Source: Ceraceosorus guamensis (Eukaryota > Basidiomycota > Exobasidiomycetes > Ceraceosorales > Ceraceosoraceae). Taken from it: a stretch of 64,000 nucleotides of DNA. Under the pieces are notes generated by a model. That model saw only the letters and a program-made list of their open reading frames with translations. It was not told where the DNA came from and ran no database searches. The stretch is taken from NCBI RefSeq assembly GCF_003144195.1, contig NW_020289999.1, positions 7,544 through 71,543 on the forward strand, given 5' to 3'. Of this stretch, positions 43,272 through 55,170 are shown in pieces. Each line of letters opens with the position of its first letter. Within the stretch, counting starts at the first letter, position 1. A program made the position numbers and the translations under genes.

Positions 43272-46200
43272 TGCAGGCTGATCGATGCTTGCCGAGGAGG
43301 AACAGCGGGCGGACGCTCTTCAGCGTGACTGCGGGTGGGAGTGGGAGAGACTTGTGACTGGAGCCGTGGTCCAGGTGCAGCAAGGCATGATGGATGTCCT
43401 GAGCGCATACAAACATTCGTGATTCTCCACCTGCGTCCATCCCATCCCATCCCCAACTCATCCATCTCCCCGACCTGCATCCTGATCGCGTCGGTCACTA
43501 GCAATAGCCGAGCCGAGCCGAGCCGCGCCGTGACGCGCGGGAACGACATCTTTCTTCCATCTCCATCCTCCCTCGCTCCGGCTCAACATTCAAGACTTGA
43601 ACTTGGGCCCCGTGAATTCGTACTACTGTGCTCGGTGCGACACGATGCACAGGCACCATCACCCGCCGCGAGCGTCAAGAGCAGCTAATCCATCTCGCAG
43701 CACGGCAAATCGCGGCGGCGATCACGCGCCACGCGCCGCACGCGCCTCATCCTTCAACGTCCCCCCACACTCCACAGAACCCGCCAACAACGACGACAGG
43801 CATGGAACGACAACAATCGTTAACACCAACTACTCGACGCCCCCAACGCACGCAAGGGACATGGCAGAATGTAAATCACTCATGTATTCAGCAACTTGGC
43901 ATCTACTCCCGAATGATAGGGAAGAGATCGGCTCGGTCCGAGGTGAACTGTCGGACCATGCTGTGCTGAACGTCGCAATTCGATGGTACCATGAGATAGC
44001 CGCAGCCACCTATCCGGCGTCGAGTTGCCCACGAGAGTCATCGCTGGTGCCAACAGCACTTGTTGTTTAGATTCTGTCAAAGTTGATGTTCGACTTTCAT
44101 GTGTGCAGGTAGGATTTTGATGCATGAATGCTGGTCGCCAAGGTGCTGAGTAGAGGCACGTGTCGAGGAGTGGCGGGGATGAGCCAAAGTTGCTCGCAAA
44201 CCGGACGCACGAAGCAGCAGCCCGTCCCCCACCACATCGACGCCGCAATGCAACTGCGCTCTGCGATGGCGGACTACTTCTGCCCCGCTGATCATCTCGT
44301 CCACCGCTCCTGCCCTCACTACTGCTCACCTCTCAATGAGTAGCCTTGCTTCGTGTGCGATCCGATTACTTGGAACGCGCGCGCATCTGCAGCGAAGGCA
44401 CGGCGAGCAGAGTCAGCGACGTCCGATCACATCTGCAACAGCAAAGCCCCAGCCTCACCTTTCTACGCTTACGACGAAGTCTGCGCATGCGCTTCTTGCG
44501 CCACTTTGCTCTCATCTTCTGCTTGTGAGAAAGTTGATTCCCGGTGGACGAGCAGGCAGGTCGAACGAAGAGAGAGATGGAATGGGTGCACAAGGAGAGT
44601 GGTCAGCAAAACCTTCACTGATGTTACGAGTAGCCCTCGTCAAGCAAACACGAATACTTACGATCACTTGGGGGGGTGAGAAGATGAGTTGGTGTGAGTG
44701 AAAGAATGCTGACGCTGCGCTACTCGCCCTGTTTTGGAGGAACGGCACGCACACACCACACCCACACGAGCCCTGCAATCCTGCCCGCAGCGGGTGGCGG
44801 AGGTGTGACGACACGTGGCATCTGACGTGATGCTAAGCACGTGACACACGGCTCACCTCTCGGCCGGCATCTCTTCTCCTGCAACGCTCGGCGTAGCCAG
44901 CACGGCGGCGCGCATTCAATATTGAAATCGACAATCTTGAATTCACGTTCAAATTCTTCATTCACGATTCGTGACTCTTTGATCTCTGGCATGCGGCTGG
45001 GCATGGGGTCACGTGAAGATCATGTCCATGGATCGGTGCCCTATGCGTGATCCGTGGACACGTCCCACTTGTGCACCCTTTCGCACGCCTTTGTGTCGAT
45101 GTCGAGGCTGGCCATGCCGGAGTCAAGTCGTTGAGCACGTTCTAGCGCGATTCCTCTGCCCACAAAGTCACGACTCACGAGTCTCTTGGTGAGAAGCGCG
45201 GCGGGACAAGCATGCTCAGCGCGCGCGAACATTCCCCCGCCGCGTCGCCCAACGTGTCGCGCGCGGAGCTCGTTTGCTGATGGTGCATGTCATGTCACAT
45301 CGACGTTCTCATTTAGCGTCGAGTTCCTGCTCAATCCTCGCATCCGATTCTGATATCCTCTATGAGCTGCCCAGCAAGCAAGCAAGTACCGCAATCGTCG
45401 CGCGCGATGGTCCACCTGTCAGACATGCGGTGGTCGCCTTGCAAGAATGACAGCACCGGAGGTGCTGTTGTGCGGCGGCGGCGCCTGCGCCCGTGTTTGC
45501 ATGCGCTCCTCGCGGCCGCTCCATTCCTGGCGTGACCTCGATGGTGATGCTGCCTGAGAAGAGCTTACATGACACATCCACACCCGCCTTCCGACTCGAC
45601 TTTTGTCTCGCCAAGAAAGTGCTGAGCCGCGTTCCTGCGTTTTCTTTTCTTTCCCTTGGACCTGCGCGTCGGTAGTCGAGCCGCCGGCCGCTGCTGACCC
45701 TGCTGGCAAGAAGGACCGTAAGGGGGGTCCCCCAGCACTCAGCTCGTTCTTTCCTTGCGCAACGAAATTCTTGCTCTTGCTCTTGCTCGTGGGAGGCGTA
45801 TAGCCAGCGCACCGCAATCAGACAGGTCTAGTCTAGCGCACGCGCACCTTGATTGGCGACCCCACACGTCCACCTTCCTGCTGCATTCTCGTAATGCCGT
45901 ACCGTGCGCCTCCCACCAGATTTACATTTCGTCAGCTTTTCGTTCCTGGCATAAATCAGACGCCATCACGCATCAGCTGGTCCAAGCCGAATGCGCAATC
46001 TTCCATGGTTGCGATGAGGGGGTTTCTGTACCGCATTTCACGGGGAGCTACATCACAAGCGGTGAACATCGCTCTCGCCAGAGACTCCAAAGATGCGTCG
46101 TTTTGGCCAAGGCGCACGCGCACCCGCAGTCTCGATTCACTCGTTGCGAATGAATTCGCTACACCGCCCCTCGACACGCCATGCCCTTCCTTCCGCCTTT

Positions 46201-49200
46201 GCTTCCCTTTGCTGTTCGACCTCGCACGGTTCAGCACGTGGATGCTTGACGTACCATACACATGACGCGCTGAACATGCGCACTCCCTACTCATCCAGAC
46301 TTGGTACCTGATGCCGAATTGCATGCGACCTTGGCCCGAGGAGAGCGATAGGGGCCAGCTTTCAGGGTTCGATTTGCGCACATCGCCAAAAGTCAAGCCT
46401 TTGATTTCCCTGTCTGGCTTGTTGAATTCTTTGATAGGTGCAGTAGCGCGCGTGCGTGCAGCAGCATCAACATCCGGCGGCGCACACACGCACCGCGAAC
46501 GAGGCCGGTGCGACTTTTTGCAGCAGCACGTCGCATCACATTGCGTGCGGCACCCGCCTCCTGTTCGAGCTGATCGTGCTGCAACCGTCCGGACCCTCGT
46601 CTATGTACTTGTACGGCCGCACCGTGCACTCTGTGCGTCGCGCTAACGAGACGCCGCAGGGAATGGATGCTCATGAAAGCCGGCCTGGAACGTCCGTGTG
46701 GACGAATGGTGATGGCAAAAGCCGCCGCTTCCGATCCGATACGCGATTACGTTGCAGTGGTTGGCGTCCCACTCCGAAGAGACGCGATCGAGAATACGCT
46801 TGCGACCTGGGCGGGTATGGCGGGCCCGTGTGGTTGCTGTGCACGAGAACTGATTGTCTACACCTCCGTTCTCAAGCGTACCCAGTTACTGTAGACGAAC
46901 TCAGACTAGCTGCTGCAAATTTCCGTAGTTGTGTTCGCTGTCATGCGATGCTGCATGGGCGGACTGGTCCCGTTCGAAGCCACACGGAACTCACGACTGG
47001 CAAATGCGTGCGTTACAACTAAGAAGATTGCCGTCAGCCAGTGATCCCCGACCTCAGCAGCGTCGAGACCCAAAGCCATGAGGGAGTACATCCAGTACGC
47101 ACTCGCTGCGCACTTGCAGGCTCGAATTCCCCAAGTCGCAAATCTTCCGTCAAGGAGTGCCGACGTCGGCGAAGGCTCAAAACCAAGATGCGATCGAGCA
47201 GCGCCATCAGCGAGCGAGCGTAAAGATCCAAAGGCGAAGCCGGGGCCAAGACGCATGCGGACCTAAAGCGCCGGATCATGCAGCTCTCTGAGAAGGAAAG
47301 AAGGTTTTCCTTGCCGCCAGTGAAAGGGTGGCGGATATATGTACCAAACACTCACGACTCACGACTGCGATTGCATGCGGGATCTTTTATGCGCTCTCGT
47401 GACACCAGTGAATACGCGCACCGTCACCGTCCCCCTCATCCCTCTCCGCGAGACCCAAGCGCTTGCTCGGCTGACGAGCAGCCAGGCAGACAGCCAACGC
47501 GCCGGAGTGTGTCAGAAAACAAAAAGATGCAGCGGAGTTCTAAAAACGACCCCTACCGTAGCGGAGTTGTGAGTACCACACGCACATCTCTTCCGTCGAA
47601 GGCTCGGGCGCGTCGATCTGATGAGATGTGAGGGGGAAAAAGGCGAGCGACTAGGACAGGTACAGGATCAGGCAAGAACGGCGGACGACCTTCATCTTCG
47701 ATTACAGGGGCTTCTCGAGAGTTTCTCTCCCCCCGCAAATCGAGACAATCGAAGCAGCGTGCGTGTAGCTGGATTGCGGGCAGATCGATCCGATGAACGA
47801 CTCACTCACGCCCATGCCGCCGCCTGGGATGTTTACTCGCTCAAACACTTTGCCCGCCCAGACCATTCCGTTCGAGATCGAATCAACGCGAGTTTGCCAA
47901 GACCGTGCCGCGAATCATTCAGCATCGTTGATGTTTCCGAGAGACTTTTTTTTGCAAGCAGGCATGTCTCGAATCGGGCTTCTGGGTAGGACCTGAGACA
48001 GGCACGAATGATGAGTGGCTTCATACAGCGATGCAGACCTTCGCGCGTTGATGCATGCGCTACGAGCGAGTTGGGAGCACTCATCCGCGGTGAGACAAGA
48101 ACGGGTGTTGACTCACCTCACTTACCCAAGATTCAGCGCAGTCGAAAGGCTCGAACTCGACTGCCGCGCGGGCGATGATGCATGCGAGACACGCGCGAGT
48201 CGAGCCTACTGTATGCATGCGTGCAGCAGCTAGGCTGGTCAGTCTTGCCGCACGAACGCGCGCGATGCCGAAGCTAGATGCCCCTCGCGACTCTTGGCGA
48301 GACAAACGGTAGAGGGCGCCAGCACAGCGTGTTACGCAGACGGCGGAATCGCAAGTTTAGCGTCGATACAACCTGAGCACCGCGCCACAGCACAGCAGTA
48401 GTGTGTACAGCGCTTTCGGCGATGGCATGGCACTTTGACGCGCGCGACTCGATCATGAACCGTTCAAGATGCGTCCGTCCGCCTGTGAACACCACGCAAC
48501 GACCGCGACCGTTGCATGAACGGCAACGTGCGGGCAGGGAGGGATACTCGTTGATGCCATGACCCACAGAGGACATCTCTTGCCCGTGTACAATCTGCGA
48601 GTGAGCGTCGAGCGTGCTACGCTCTAGCTGTGGTCAGCTATAGCTGCGCATGCAGATCGGCGAAATTGCCATCTCTGCATGATTTGTGGATGCTTAAAAG
48701 CCCTCGTCAAGGCGCATGCAGAGAACGAGCGTTCTGCATGATGCTGCTGCAGGGGAGAAGGGCTCGAGGGAAGCGTAGGAGTCGTGGGTCGTGACACACA
48801 ACACCAGCTCCATGCCTGGGCATCTCGTGAGGCAATGCGATCGATGACTATAGTTACGGTGTGTGCGCGTGCGCGTGCGCGTGCGCGTGCTCCCTGATGC
48901 CGTTCCTGCCTACATGTGCGCTGCAGCTGCTCTTGCGCAAGAACATCATCATCGCCTTTGTACGAGCCTGCAGCAAGTGTTTCACGATCGTGGGCGGTGC
49001 ATGGTGCGGACGGGTCAAACGGATGCGTTGCTCTGCTGCTGTGCTCGTGCGGTCGCTGCAGCTGCATGATGTGCGGACGGTCGCGTCCGAGTTGAGGCCC
49101 TAATCCCCGCGCCATCCAGCACTGCACCCGTGAACATGACTGCACTCCAACTGCACCTTACCTCACCGCACCTCACCTCACCCCGCCGCACCGCACTGCA

Positions 49201-49501
49201 CCAGTCACTCACACACACTCACACACACACACACACACATCTCACGCCCAGTTCGCTTCATTTGCTCGCAGCTTGCGCGACTTGTCTCAGTCGCGGGCAA
49301 CCAAAAGGCCCCCGCCGAATGTAAAACCATCCGATCCGGTCTCGGTCTGGCGACTTGACTCAAACTCGCGGCTTCATTTCCCAAACTCTGCCTCCTCCTC
49401 CTCCTCCTCCTCCTCTCCTTCCCTCAAGCCAAGCTCTCCAACCCCTTCCGCCACCGCGGTTCCCACCATCCGCGTCCCCGATTGCTCCCCTTTACGCATA
49501 T

Positions 49502-49537
<36 letters not shown>

Positions 49538-49741
49538 ACTCACTCACTTTCTTGGCGGTGCGTCTTCTCGCACATTCAAATAGCCATCCTTTTTCGACTT
49601 CTTTGAGCGGTCTCTTTCCCCCACCACACCGTCACTCTTCCTCTCGCTCCTCTGCTCTCGATCCACCGGTCTAGCCTGCCCATCACTCAAACGGCTCCTC
49701 CTTCCCCTTCCCCTAACGCGCACTCGCCCCCCTCTGACACG
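43272..49741. other. Gene-poor 6.5-kb region
   Basis: I found no gene I can defend. Short frames on the minus strand between 45956 and 48084 have protein-like stretches (for example KEFNKPDREIKGLTFGDV near 46420 and GKVFERVNIPGGG near 47830, the latter followed by GTGAGT). I could not join them into one phased model, and opposing frames look equally open. Repeats include (GTGCGC)n at 48860-48890, (AC)n at 49205-49237 and 49510-49540, and CTCCTCCTC at 49390-49415. The last about 350 bp, rich in CT and CA, must hold the esterase promoter and leader. No tRNA was recognised. Confidence 0.4.
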
Positions 49742-51859
49742 ATGCGCGTCACTTTCATCATTGCGGCTGTGGCCGTGGCTGCAGTGGCAGTCGAGGCCTC
49801 GCAGACAGGTCCTCACCCATCGAACCGTATGGAGAAGCGATACTCCAATGCCAAGCGCAACCCTCACCCCGCGCCCGAGCCCTTGTGGCCTTCGTTCAAC
49901 AACAAGGCCAGCTCTCCCAACGACTGGATCTCCAACGCCATCAACTCCCTGATGGGCGCTGCCAAGCAGCTGGCAGAAATCCCCCTGAGCCAGGTCAGGG
50001 CAAACTTCAACGACGCCAAGAAGGCCAATGGCGGCAGAGACCCAGTGATCAGGCCCTCTTTGCTCGACATTCCCACGGTCAACAAGGACACTGGTCTGCC
50101 AACGCTGTCCAACGCTTTGGATGGCATTGGCAAGTGGTTGCAGAGCTTTGGTCAGGCACCCACGGTCAAGCTGGCGCAAGGAAGCTACACTGGTCTGCGA
50201 TCCAACCCCATCTTCCAACAAGAGTGGTTCTTTGGCATCCCCTTTGCACAGCCGCCCACTGGCACCAACCGTTTCAAGTCTCCCATGAAACTGGCAGCCA
50301 GCAGCGCATCCTTCAACGCCACCACCCCTCCTCCCGCCTGCCCTCAGCCCAACGGCTACCTCGTCGACTTTGGCAACCCGGCCAACACTCGCTCCGAGGA
50401 CTGCCTGAACCTCAACATCTGGTCGCCCGTCGGTGCAAGCTCTGGCAACCTGGGCAAGCTGCCCGTGCTGTTCTGGCTGTACGGTGGCGGTGAGATTGGT
50501 AACTGGGCCAACGCATACAACTCTAGCGCCCTCGTTCTGCAATCCATCCTTCAACTGCAACCCATGATCGTCGTCACGCCCAACTACCGCGGCAACTCGT
50601 TCGGCTTCCTCGCAGGCGAACGTGTCTCGAGGGGTGAAGGTGGCGCCGTGCTCAACGCCGGTCTGCAAGACGTCACTGCTGCTCTCGAGTGGACGCGCGA
50701 CAACATTGCTGCTTTCGGTGGTGACCCCAACAAGATCACCCTGGCTGGTCAGTCTTCCGGTGCCTTCAACGTCGGTGCTCAGATGCTCAAGGACGGAAAG
50801 AACGCTGGCGCCAAGCCCATCTACCGTGCTGCCATCATGCTCTCCGGATCCCCCGCCACCGAGCCTGCACCCAAGTCCGACAGCGCCTTTGCCGAGGAGA
50901 ACTACAAGCGTGTGTGCGCTGCTCTTCAGCTCGGAAACCGAATCAGCAACGAGCAGTACGACTGCACCATCGACCAGCTCCGAGGCGTCGACGCCATCAA
51001 GCTCGGCGAGGCCGCCTTCTGGCCAAGCACCACGCCCAACCCTTCGATCGGATGGATCCAAGGACCTCGCTACTACGCCGGTAACCAGCCTTTCCAGCCT
51101 ACTCAGGATGGCGTGTACCACCGTGACGGTGCCATCGCTCAGATCCGCCGTGGCGAGTGGCCAGATGTGCCTCTCCTCACCGGTAACGTTCGTGACGAGG
51201 GCACCATCTTTGTCTCGCACAGCATGGATGCCGCCGGGCTGGCTGGCAACCTCAAGACCATCGGCTTCACCGACCCTACCCAGGCGGGCGTCGATGACTT
51301 GGTGAACAAGATCATTGCGGCTTACCCCGACGACCCTTCGCAAGGTGCTCCTTACTGGCCCGGCTACACGTCCAAGACTTCTCGCTTCGGCAACGGCAAC
51401 CAATTCGAGCGTCTCGCCGCCATTCTGGGTGACTTTGCTTTCGTCAGCAAGCGTCGCTTCATGCTCAACGCTTACGTCGGTGACGATGGCATGAAGGGAA
51501 TGAAGTCTCCAGTCTGGTCCTACTTTTTCAACGAGACGTTCAACATTCCCAACCCTCAAGACTGGGTGGGCATCACCCACGGTTCCGACCCTCCAGCATG
51601 GTTCGCTGCCTACAACTTTGCGCCCAACCTTCCTTACCTGCCCGCATCCGCAGTGTCGTACCAAGCTTCCAAGAGCATGGTCGCCTTTGTGAACAAGATG
51701 AACCCCAACGCTTTCGGCAACCTGAACTGGCCTCAGTACACCAAGAACAACAAGGTGCAGATGGTCATGAACGGTATCCCTTCCATCATGGGCGACACTT
51801 ACCGTCCCCAGATGAAGATCTTCACCGACGACCCTGCCCCACGCCTTTCCAACAACTAA
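49742..51859 (+). CDS. Secreted type-B carboxylesterase/lipase
   Basis: A single exon of 705 aa. The signal peptide is MRVTFIIAAVAVAAVAVEAS. A KR-containing propeptide-like stretch follows (MEKRYSNAKRN). An extra region of about 110 residues precedes the conserved fold, which starts near VKLAQGSYTGL. FFGIPFAQPPTGTNRF and SEDCLNLNIWSPV are the type-B signature 2 region. LYGGGEIGN forms the oxyanion hole. The nucleophile elbow is GQSSG (S338), where most relatives have GESAG. The acid is E486 in NVRDEGTIF and the base His is H613 in GITHGSDPP. It hydrolyses carboxylic esters outside the cell: lipids, cutin-like or phenolic esters. The sequence does not tell which. Codon use is strongly biased to C-ending codons, which suggests high expression. 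Confidence 0.92.
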   Translation: MRVTFIIAAVAVAAVAVEASQTGPHPSNRMEKRYSNAKRNPHPAPEPLWPSFNNKASSPNDWISNAINSLMGAAKQLAEIPLSQVRANFNDAKKANGGRDPVIRPSLLDIPTVNKDTGLPTLSNALDGIGKWLQSFGQAPTVKLAQGSYTGLRSNPIFQQEWFFGIPFAQPPTGTNRFKSPMKLAASSASFNATTPPPACPQPNGYLVDFGNPANTRSEDCLNLNIWSPVGASSGNLGKLPVLFWLYGGGEIGNWANAYNSSALVLQSILQLQPMIVVTPNYRGNSFGFLAGERVSRGEGGAVLNAGLQDVTAALEWTRDNIAAFGGDPNKITLAGQSSGAFNVGAQMLKDGKNAGAKPIYRAAIMLSGSPATEPAPKSDSAFAEENYKRVCAALQLGNRISNEQYDCTIDQLRGVDAIKLGEAAFWPSTTPNPSIGWIQGPRYYAGNQPFQPTQDGVYHRDGAIAQIRRGEWPDVPLLTGNVRDEGTIFVSHSMDAAGLAGNLKTIGFTDPTQAGVDDLVNKIIAAYPDDPSQGAPYWPGYTSKTSRFGNGNQFERLAAILGDFAFVSKRRFMLNAYVGDDGMKGMKSPVWSYFFNETFNIPNPQDWVGITHGSDPPAWFAAYNFAPNLPYLPASAVSYQASKSMVAFVNKMNPNAFGNLNWPQYTKNNKVQMVMNGIPSIMGDTYRPQMKIFTDDPAPRLSNN

Positions 51860-52681
51860 AAGGCGCGAGGCTCTCGCGCAGGCAACTTGTTGGGAACCTT
51901 TTTCTTCCTTTCGAAAAGCAGCATTCATCTATACACACAAAACGTCATGGACCATTCTTTCACCTTGCTCGGCCTTCCAAAAGAAGAGCCCCGGGCGCCA
52001 TTGGGATTTGGAACTTCTTGTATATGCGCGCGCGCGACATCGTCTCGCTCATACCATCATCACCACCGCCTGCCTTCCTGCCTGCCTTTTTTTTTTTCCC
52101 GCATCCAATTTCGCTTTCTATACAAGACTTGTCCTCGCGCTCGTCCAACCATTTACCTTTCTAATGGCAATAAAGATTGCCCCCCCCCCTCGTCGATTAG
52201 CGCGCTGTTCTGCACAGCGCCTAGCTCTTGTTCTTTTCTTTGTTCCACACACAACACACACACACACACCTCCCTACTCTGCGATCGCAAAAGCGACACG
52301 ACGCAAATAACACCTAGTCATCCGCCCACGCCTCGTCCTCGAATGTGTTGCGCGCGCGCGCGCGTGTGCGAGTCGCGATCCTACTGCCTGCAGCGATCAA
52401 ATCGGGCTTGGTCGACTGCGATTGGCCCCGCCGATGAGGGCGCCGAGCGTGCCATCGTGTCGACATGTTGCATTGCAATGCGGCTCGCTTAGCCAGTGTT
52501 GCCTCTTCTTTGCACGCATGATAAATATTAACGTTGCGGTCGGTGGATTTCTACGAGCGTGCAAGTGTGCTCTCGATTCGCGAGAGCGGTTCGTCGTGCT
52601 GACAGCCGCGCCGCCGCGCCCCTTGACTCGTATCACGCCACCCTCTCCTCTCCTCTAATCACATTCGCTTTCATCACTTTC
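51860..52681. other. Intergenic between convergent genes
   Basis: The gap holds the 3' regions of the esterase (+) and the seven-TM gene (-). It has a T11 tract (52087-52097), a C9 run (about 52180), (CA)n at 52255-52270 and (CG)n at 52350-52363. AATAAA-like ATGGCAATAAAGATT at 52164-52178 could serve as a polyadenylation signal for the esterase transcript. No gene is visible. Confidence 0.5.
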
Positions 52682-55170
52682 TCATGACCGCCTTTTATTA
52701 TCCTCCTCCTCCTCCTCCTCCGCCGCATCCCCGCTCATCAGACCTTCCCTCTCTCCGCGTGCGCTGACTGAGGTGGACCTCCGATCGCCTCTCGGCGTAG
52801 CTCCTCCATCCTCTTCCTCATCGTCCGAATTCGTCACCGCAAACATGGTCGACGACTCTTGCACGCCGCCCGCGCCTCCCCCTCCGCCCGGTCCAGATCT
52901 GACTTGCTGTCGAGCTGGCTTGGCAGACCCTTCCTCCTCCTCATCTTCGTGGTGCGGACCAAATTCGGACACTTCGTAGCCCTGCAGAAAGACGAGGCAT
53001 CGGATGGGCATTCTCGTCTTGAAAGCCATTCGCTCCGACTCTCTGGCCCCCACCCACTCACCTCTGCTTCCAAGTCATCATCCTGCGCCAACTCGTCGCT
53101 CATGCTGAGACGCGCATTGGACCCGGTCGGCCTCCAAACGTACGCAATCGCAGAAAAGACGACAAAGTAGAGCGAGCCGAGCCAACCGTCCATGAGCAGC
53201 CACCTGTAAGGCCACGCTTCTGCTGCCGACTCGCCGCCCACGCGAGCAAAGGCTACAGAGGACATTACAAAGCTGTCGTCCCTTGCCGTGGTCAGCCATC
53301 GAGCGCGCTACTTTTTGCTTCCTCGCTGATACTTACAAGATGCCAATGGCAACAACGGCGCCCAGCAAGATGCGATACAGCTTGGTGAACATGTTCTTTT
53401 TGAAAGCTGCCGCGCGCCGCGTGGGCAGAATGAATCAGTCCTGAGCCACGCGTTCCTTGCGACGTCTGCAGCTCACTCTGTTTGCGCGCCGTCAAGTGCT
53501 CAATGGTGCCGTTGAGCGCGTGCAGTGTCCACATCATGAATGTGCTGAGCGTGAAAGCCAGCGGAAAGATGAAGAGGAAAATGAATGCGCCTCCCGAGTC
53601 GATGAGGATGCTGTTCGGATGGATGGCAAATCAGCACCATTGCTCGCTGCGCCATCTTTGCGCACCGTATCACGGCTCACAGGACAATGCCCACGCTGTA
53701 GAGCACGCCGCAGACAAAGTGTATGCCCGTCAAAATTTGAACGCGCCGCATGACTGGACCGATGGACGGTCTGACGACGCTCAGTCCCATGCTGACGCAG
53801 AGCAGAATGGCCAATGAAGCCGAAGTCTTTGTAGCGTCCAGCACGGATGTGAGTACGAGCAAGAAGCGCGCCTAGTAGGGAGTTGCACGCCGAGTGATCA
53901 GCTCGGAAAGACGGTCAAGCATCGCCTCCTACACTCACAGTGCCAGTCACGCTGCTCTTTCCCTCCAGACTGCTGATGCTCCAAAAGTCTATGAGGTGCG
54001 TGTTCAAGAACCGCTGATAGCCCCACGTGGCTGCTGTCGACACGACCATCAGGCCCAACAGACCAGAGATAAAGTACTGCACCATCAACAAGCTGCAATG
54101 GAAGGTGCAAAGCGTCAACGACCCAAGCGCAACGAGTGCGAATGATTGCGGCTTCTCACTCGTCCCTATGCTTGACGCAGAGGTAGCCCCAGTAGGCACC
54201 AAGCAGGATGTATGCGCATGTAAGGGCAAAGTAGAACTGCGTGGGCAGCAGCGAGCGCGATGACTGTCAGATTGCACGCTCAGTGCAGCTGCGACTATTT
54301 CCTCGACACGCACCTGAAGCTTGGGCCACTCGCCCGCTGGCAGATTGCCCTCGAAAGAGTTGTGGAAGAAGATCCTGCCTGCAAATTTGGCATCCTCTCG
54401 ACTTCCATCCGGCGTGGTTGAGGAGAGGGGCACGGCAGCTACAGCAGAGACGTGGACCACGACTTTAGCCTTCAAAACCGTCCTCTGCTTACGCGAGCTC
54501 CGCAGCCTCACCCGCACCAACGCAATAGTAGCCCATCTTTGTGACGGGGTACACCTAAAGGTGCCCAAAGAAGAGTGGTGTGAGTGCATGCTCGCACGCA
54601 AAGGTCTGGTGCGCTCCCAACTCACGACGCTCTTGACTTTGCCCTGCTCCAAGTCGACGCGATTGCGAACGATTGAAGTTCCATTGATGTCGCCATCCAC
54701 CAAAAAGTTTCCTTGCTCCTCCAAGGAGCAGAGACCGGCATTGACTGCAGGCGCAGTACAAACATACGTGCGCATCTGGGGGGGAAGGCTCAGTCAGCCG
54801 AGACGACAGAGGAGATGGAAGCAGGAGCCTGGCTGGGGAGCGCACGCGCTACACTCACCCTCGTACCAAAGGCATCCTTTCCCTCGCTTGTCTTGCCGAG
54901 CCTATCGAAATCCTTGTAATCATAGACGATGGTGGCGACGGTTCCCATGTTGCTGGTAGCGTTCAACTGAAGCTCCACGCTGGTATTGCTGCCTGGCCAC
55001 ATGCCGGAGCATGTTTGAAGCAGCGGATCCAACGAATCCAATTTGACCTGGTATGCTGCGACTCCACCCAGGTGGCTGAGCAGGCACAGCGTCGTCAAGC
55101 ATAGCAGCAGCCATGTAAATGTGGCTGAGCGAGGACTTTGGCGGCTTGATCGTCGTGCCGGCAACAACAT
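52682..55170 (-). CDS. PTM1/GPR107-like seven-TM Golgi/endosome protein
   Basis: Eleven exons join in phase to give 588 aa: 55170-54859, 54775-54626, 54554-54512, 54438-54314, 54236-54160, 54092-53939, 53871-53681, 53610-53477, 53406-53337, 53272-53062 and 52981-52682. A signal peptide (TWLLLCLTTLCLLSHLGGVAA) precedes a lumenal domain with four N-glycosylation sequons and Cys pairs (QTCSGMW, YVCTAPAVNAGLC, GYYCV). The membrane part begins EWPKLQFYFALTCAYILLGA and contains the family motifs WGYLCVKHRD, ISGLLGLMVVSTAATWGYQ and MDGWLGSLYFVVFSAIAYVWRPT. This is the lung seven-transmembrane receptor family (yeast Ptm1, animal GPR107/TMEM87), linked to Golgi and endosome trafficking. The cytosolic tail (about 100 residues) is strongly acidic, with GYEVSEFG. 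The start is the first ATG of the signal-peptide exon. Confidence 0.88.

Noticed and set aside
46456-47022. A 188-codon frame with a CVRCHAMLHG motif on the plus strand
   Set aside because: It has no upstream splice support, overlaps equally open minus-strand frames, and its composition is that of non-coding GC-rich DNA here.
49544-51928. A 794-codon open frame antisense to the carboxylesterase gene
   Set aside because: It is a shadow of the esterase. The C-ending codon bias of the sense strand removes stops on the other strand. The translation has no domain, and it starts and ends in UTR repeats.
54520-54555. Frameshift in the seven-TM gene around GYYCVGAG
   Set aside because: A normal 73-nt intron (54439-54511; GTGAGG donor, CTGTAG acceptor) restores the frame and the conserved GYYCVGAAVPL run.
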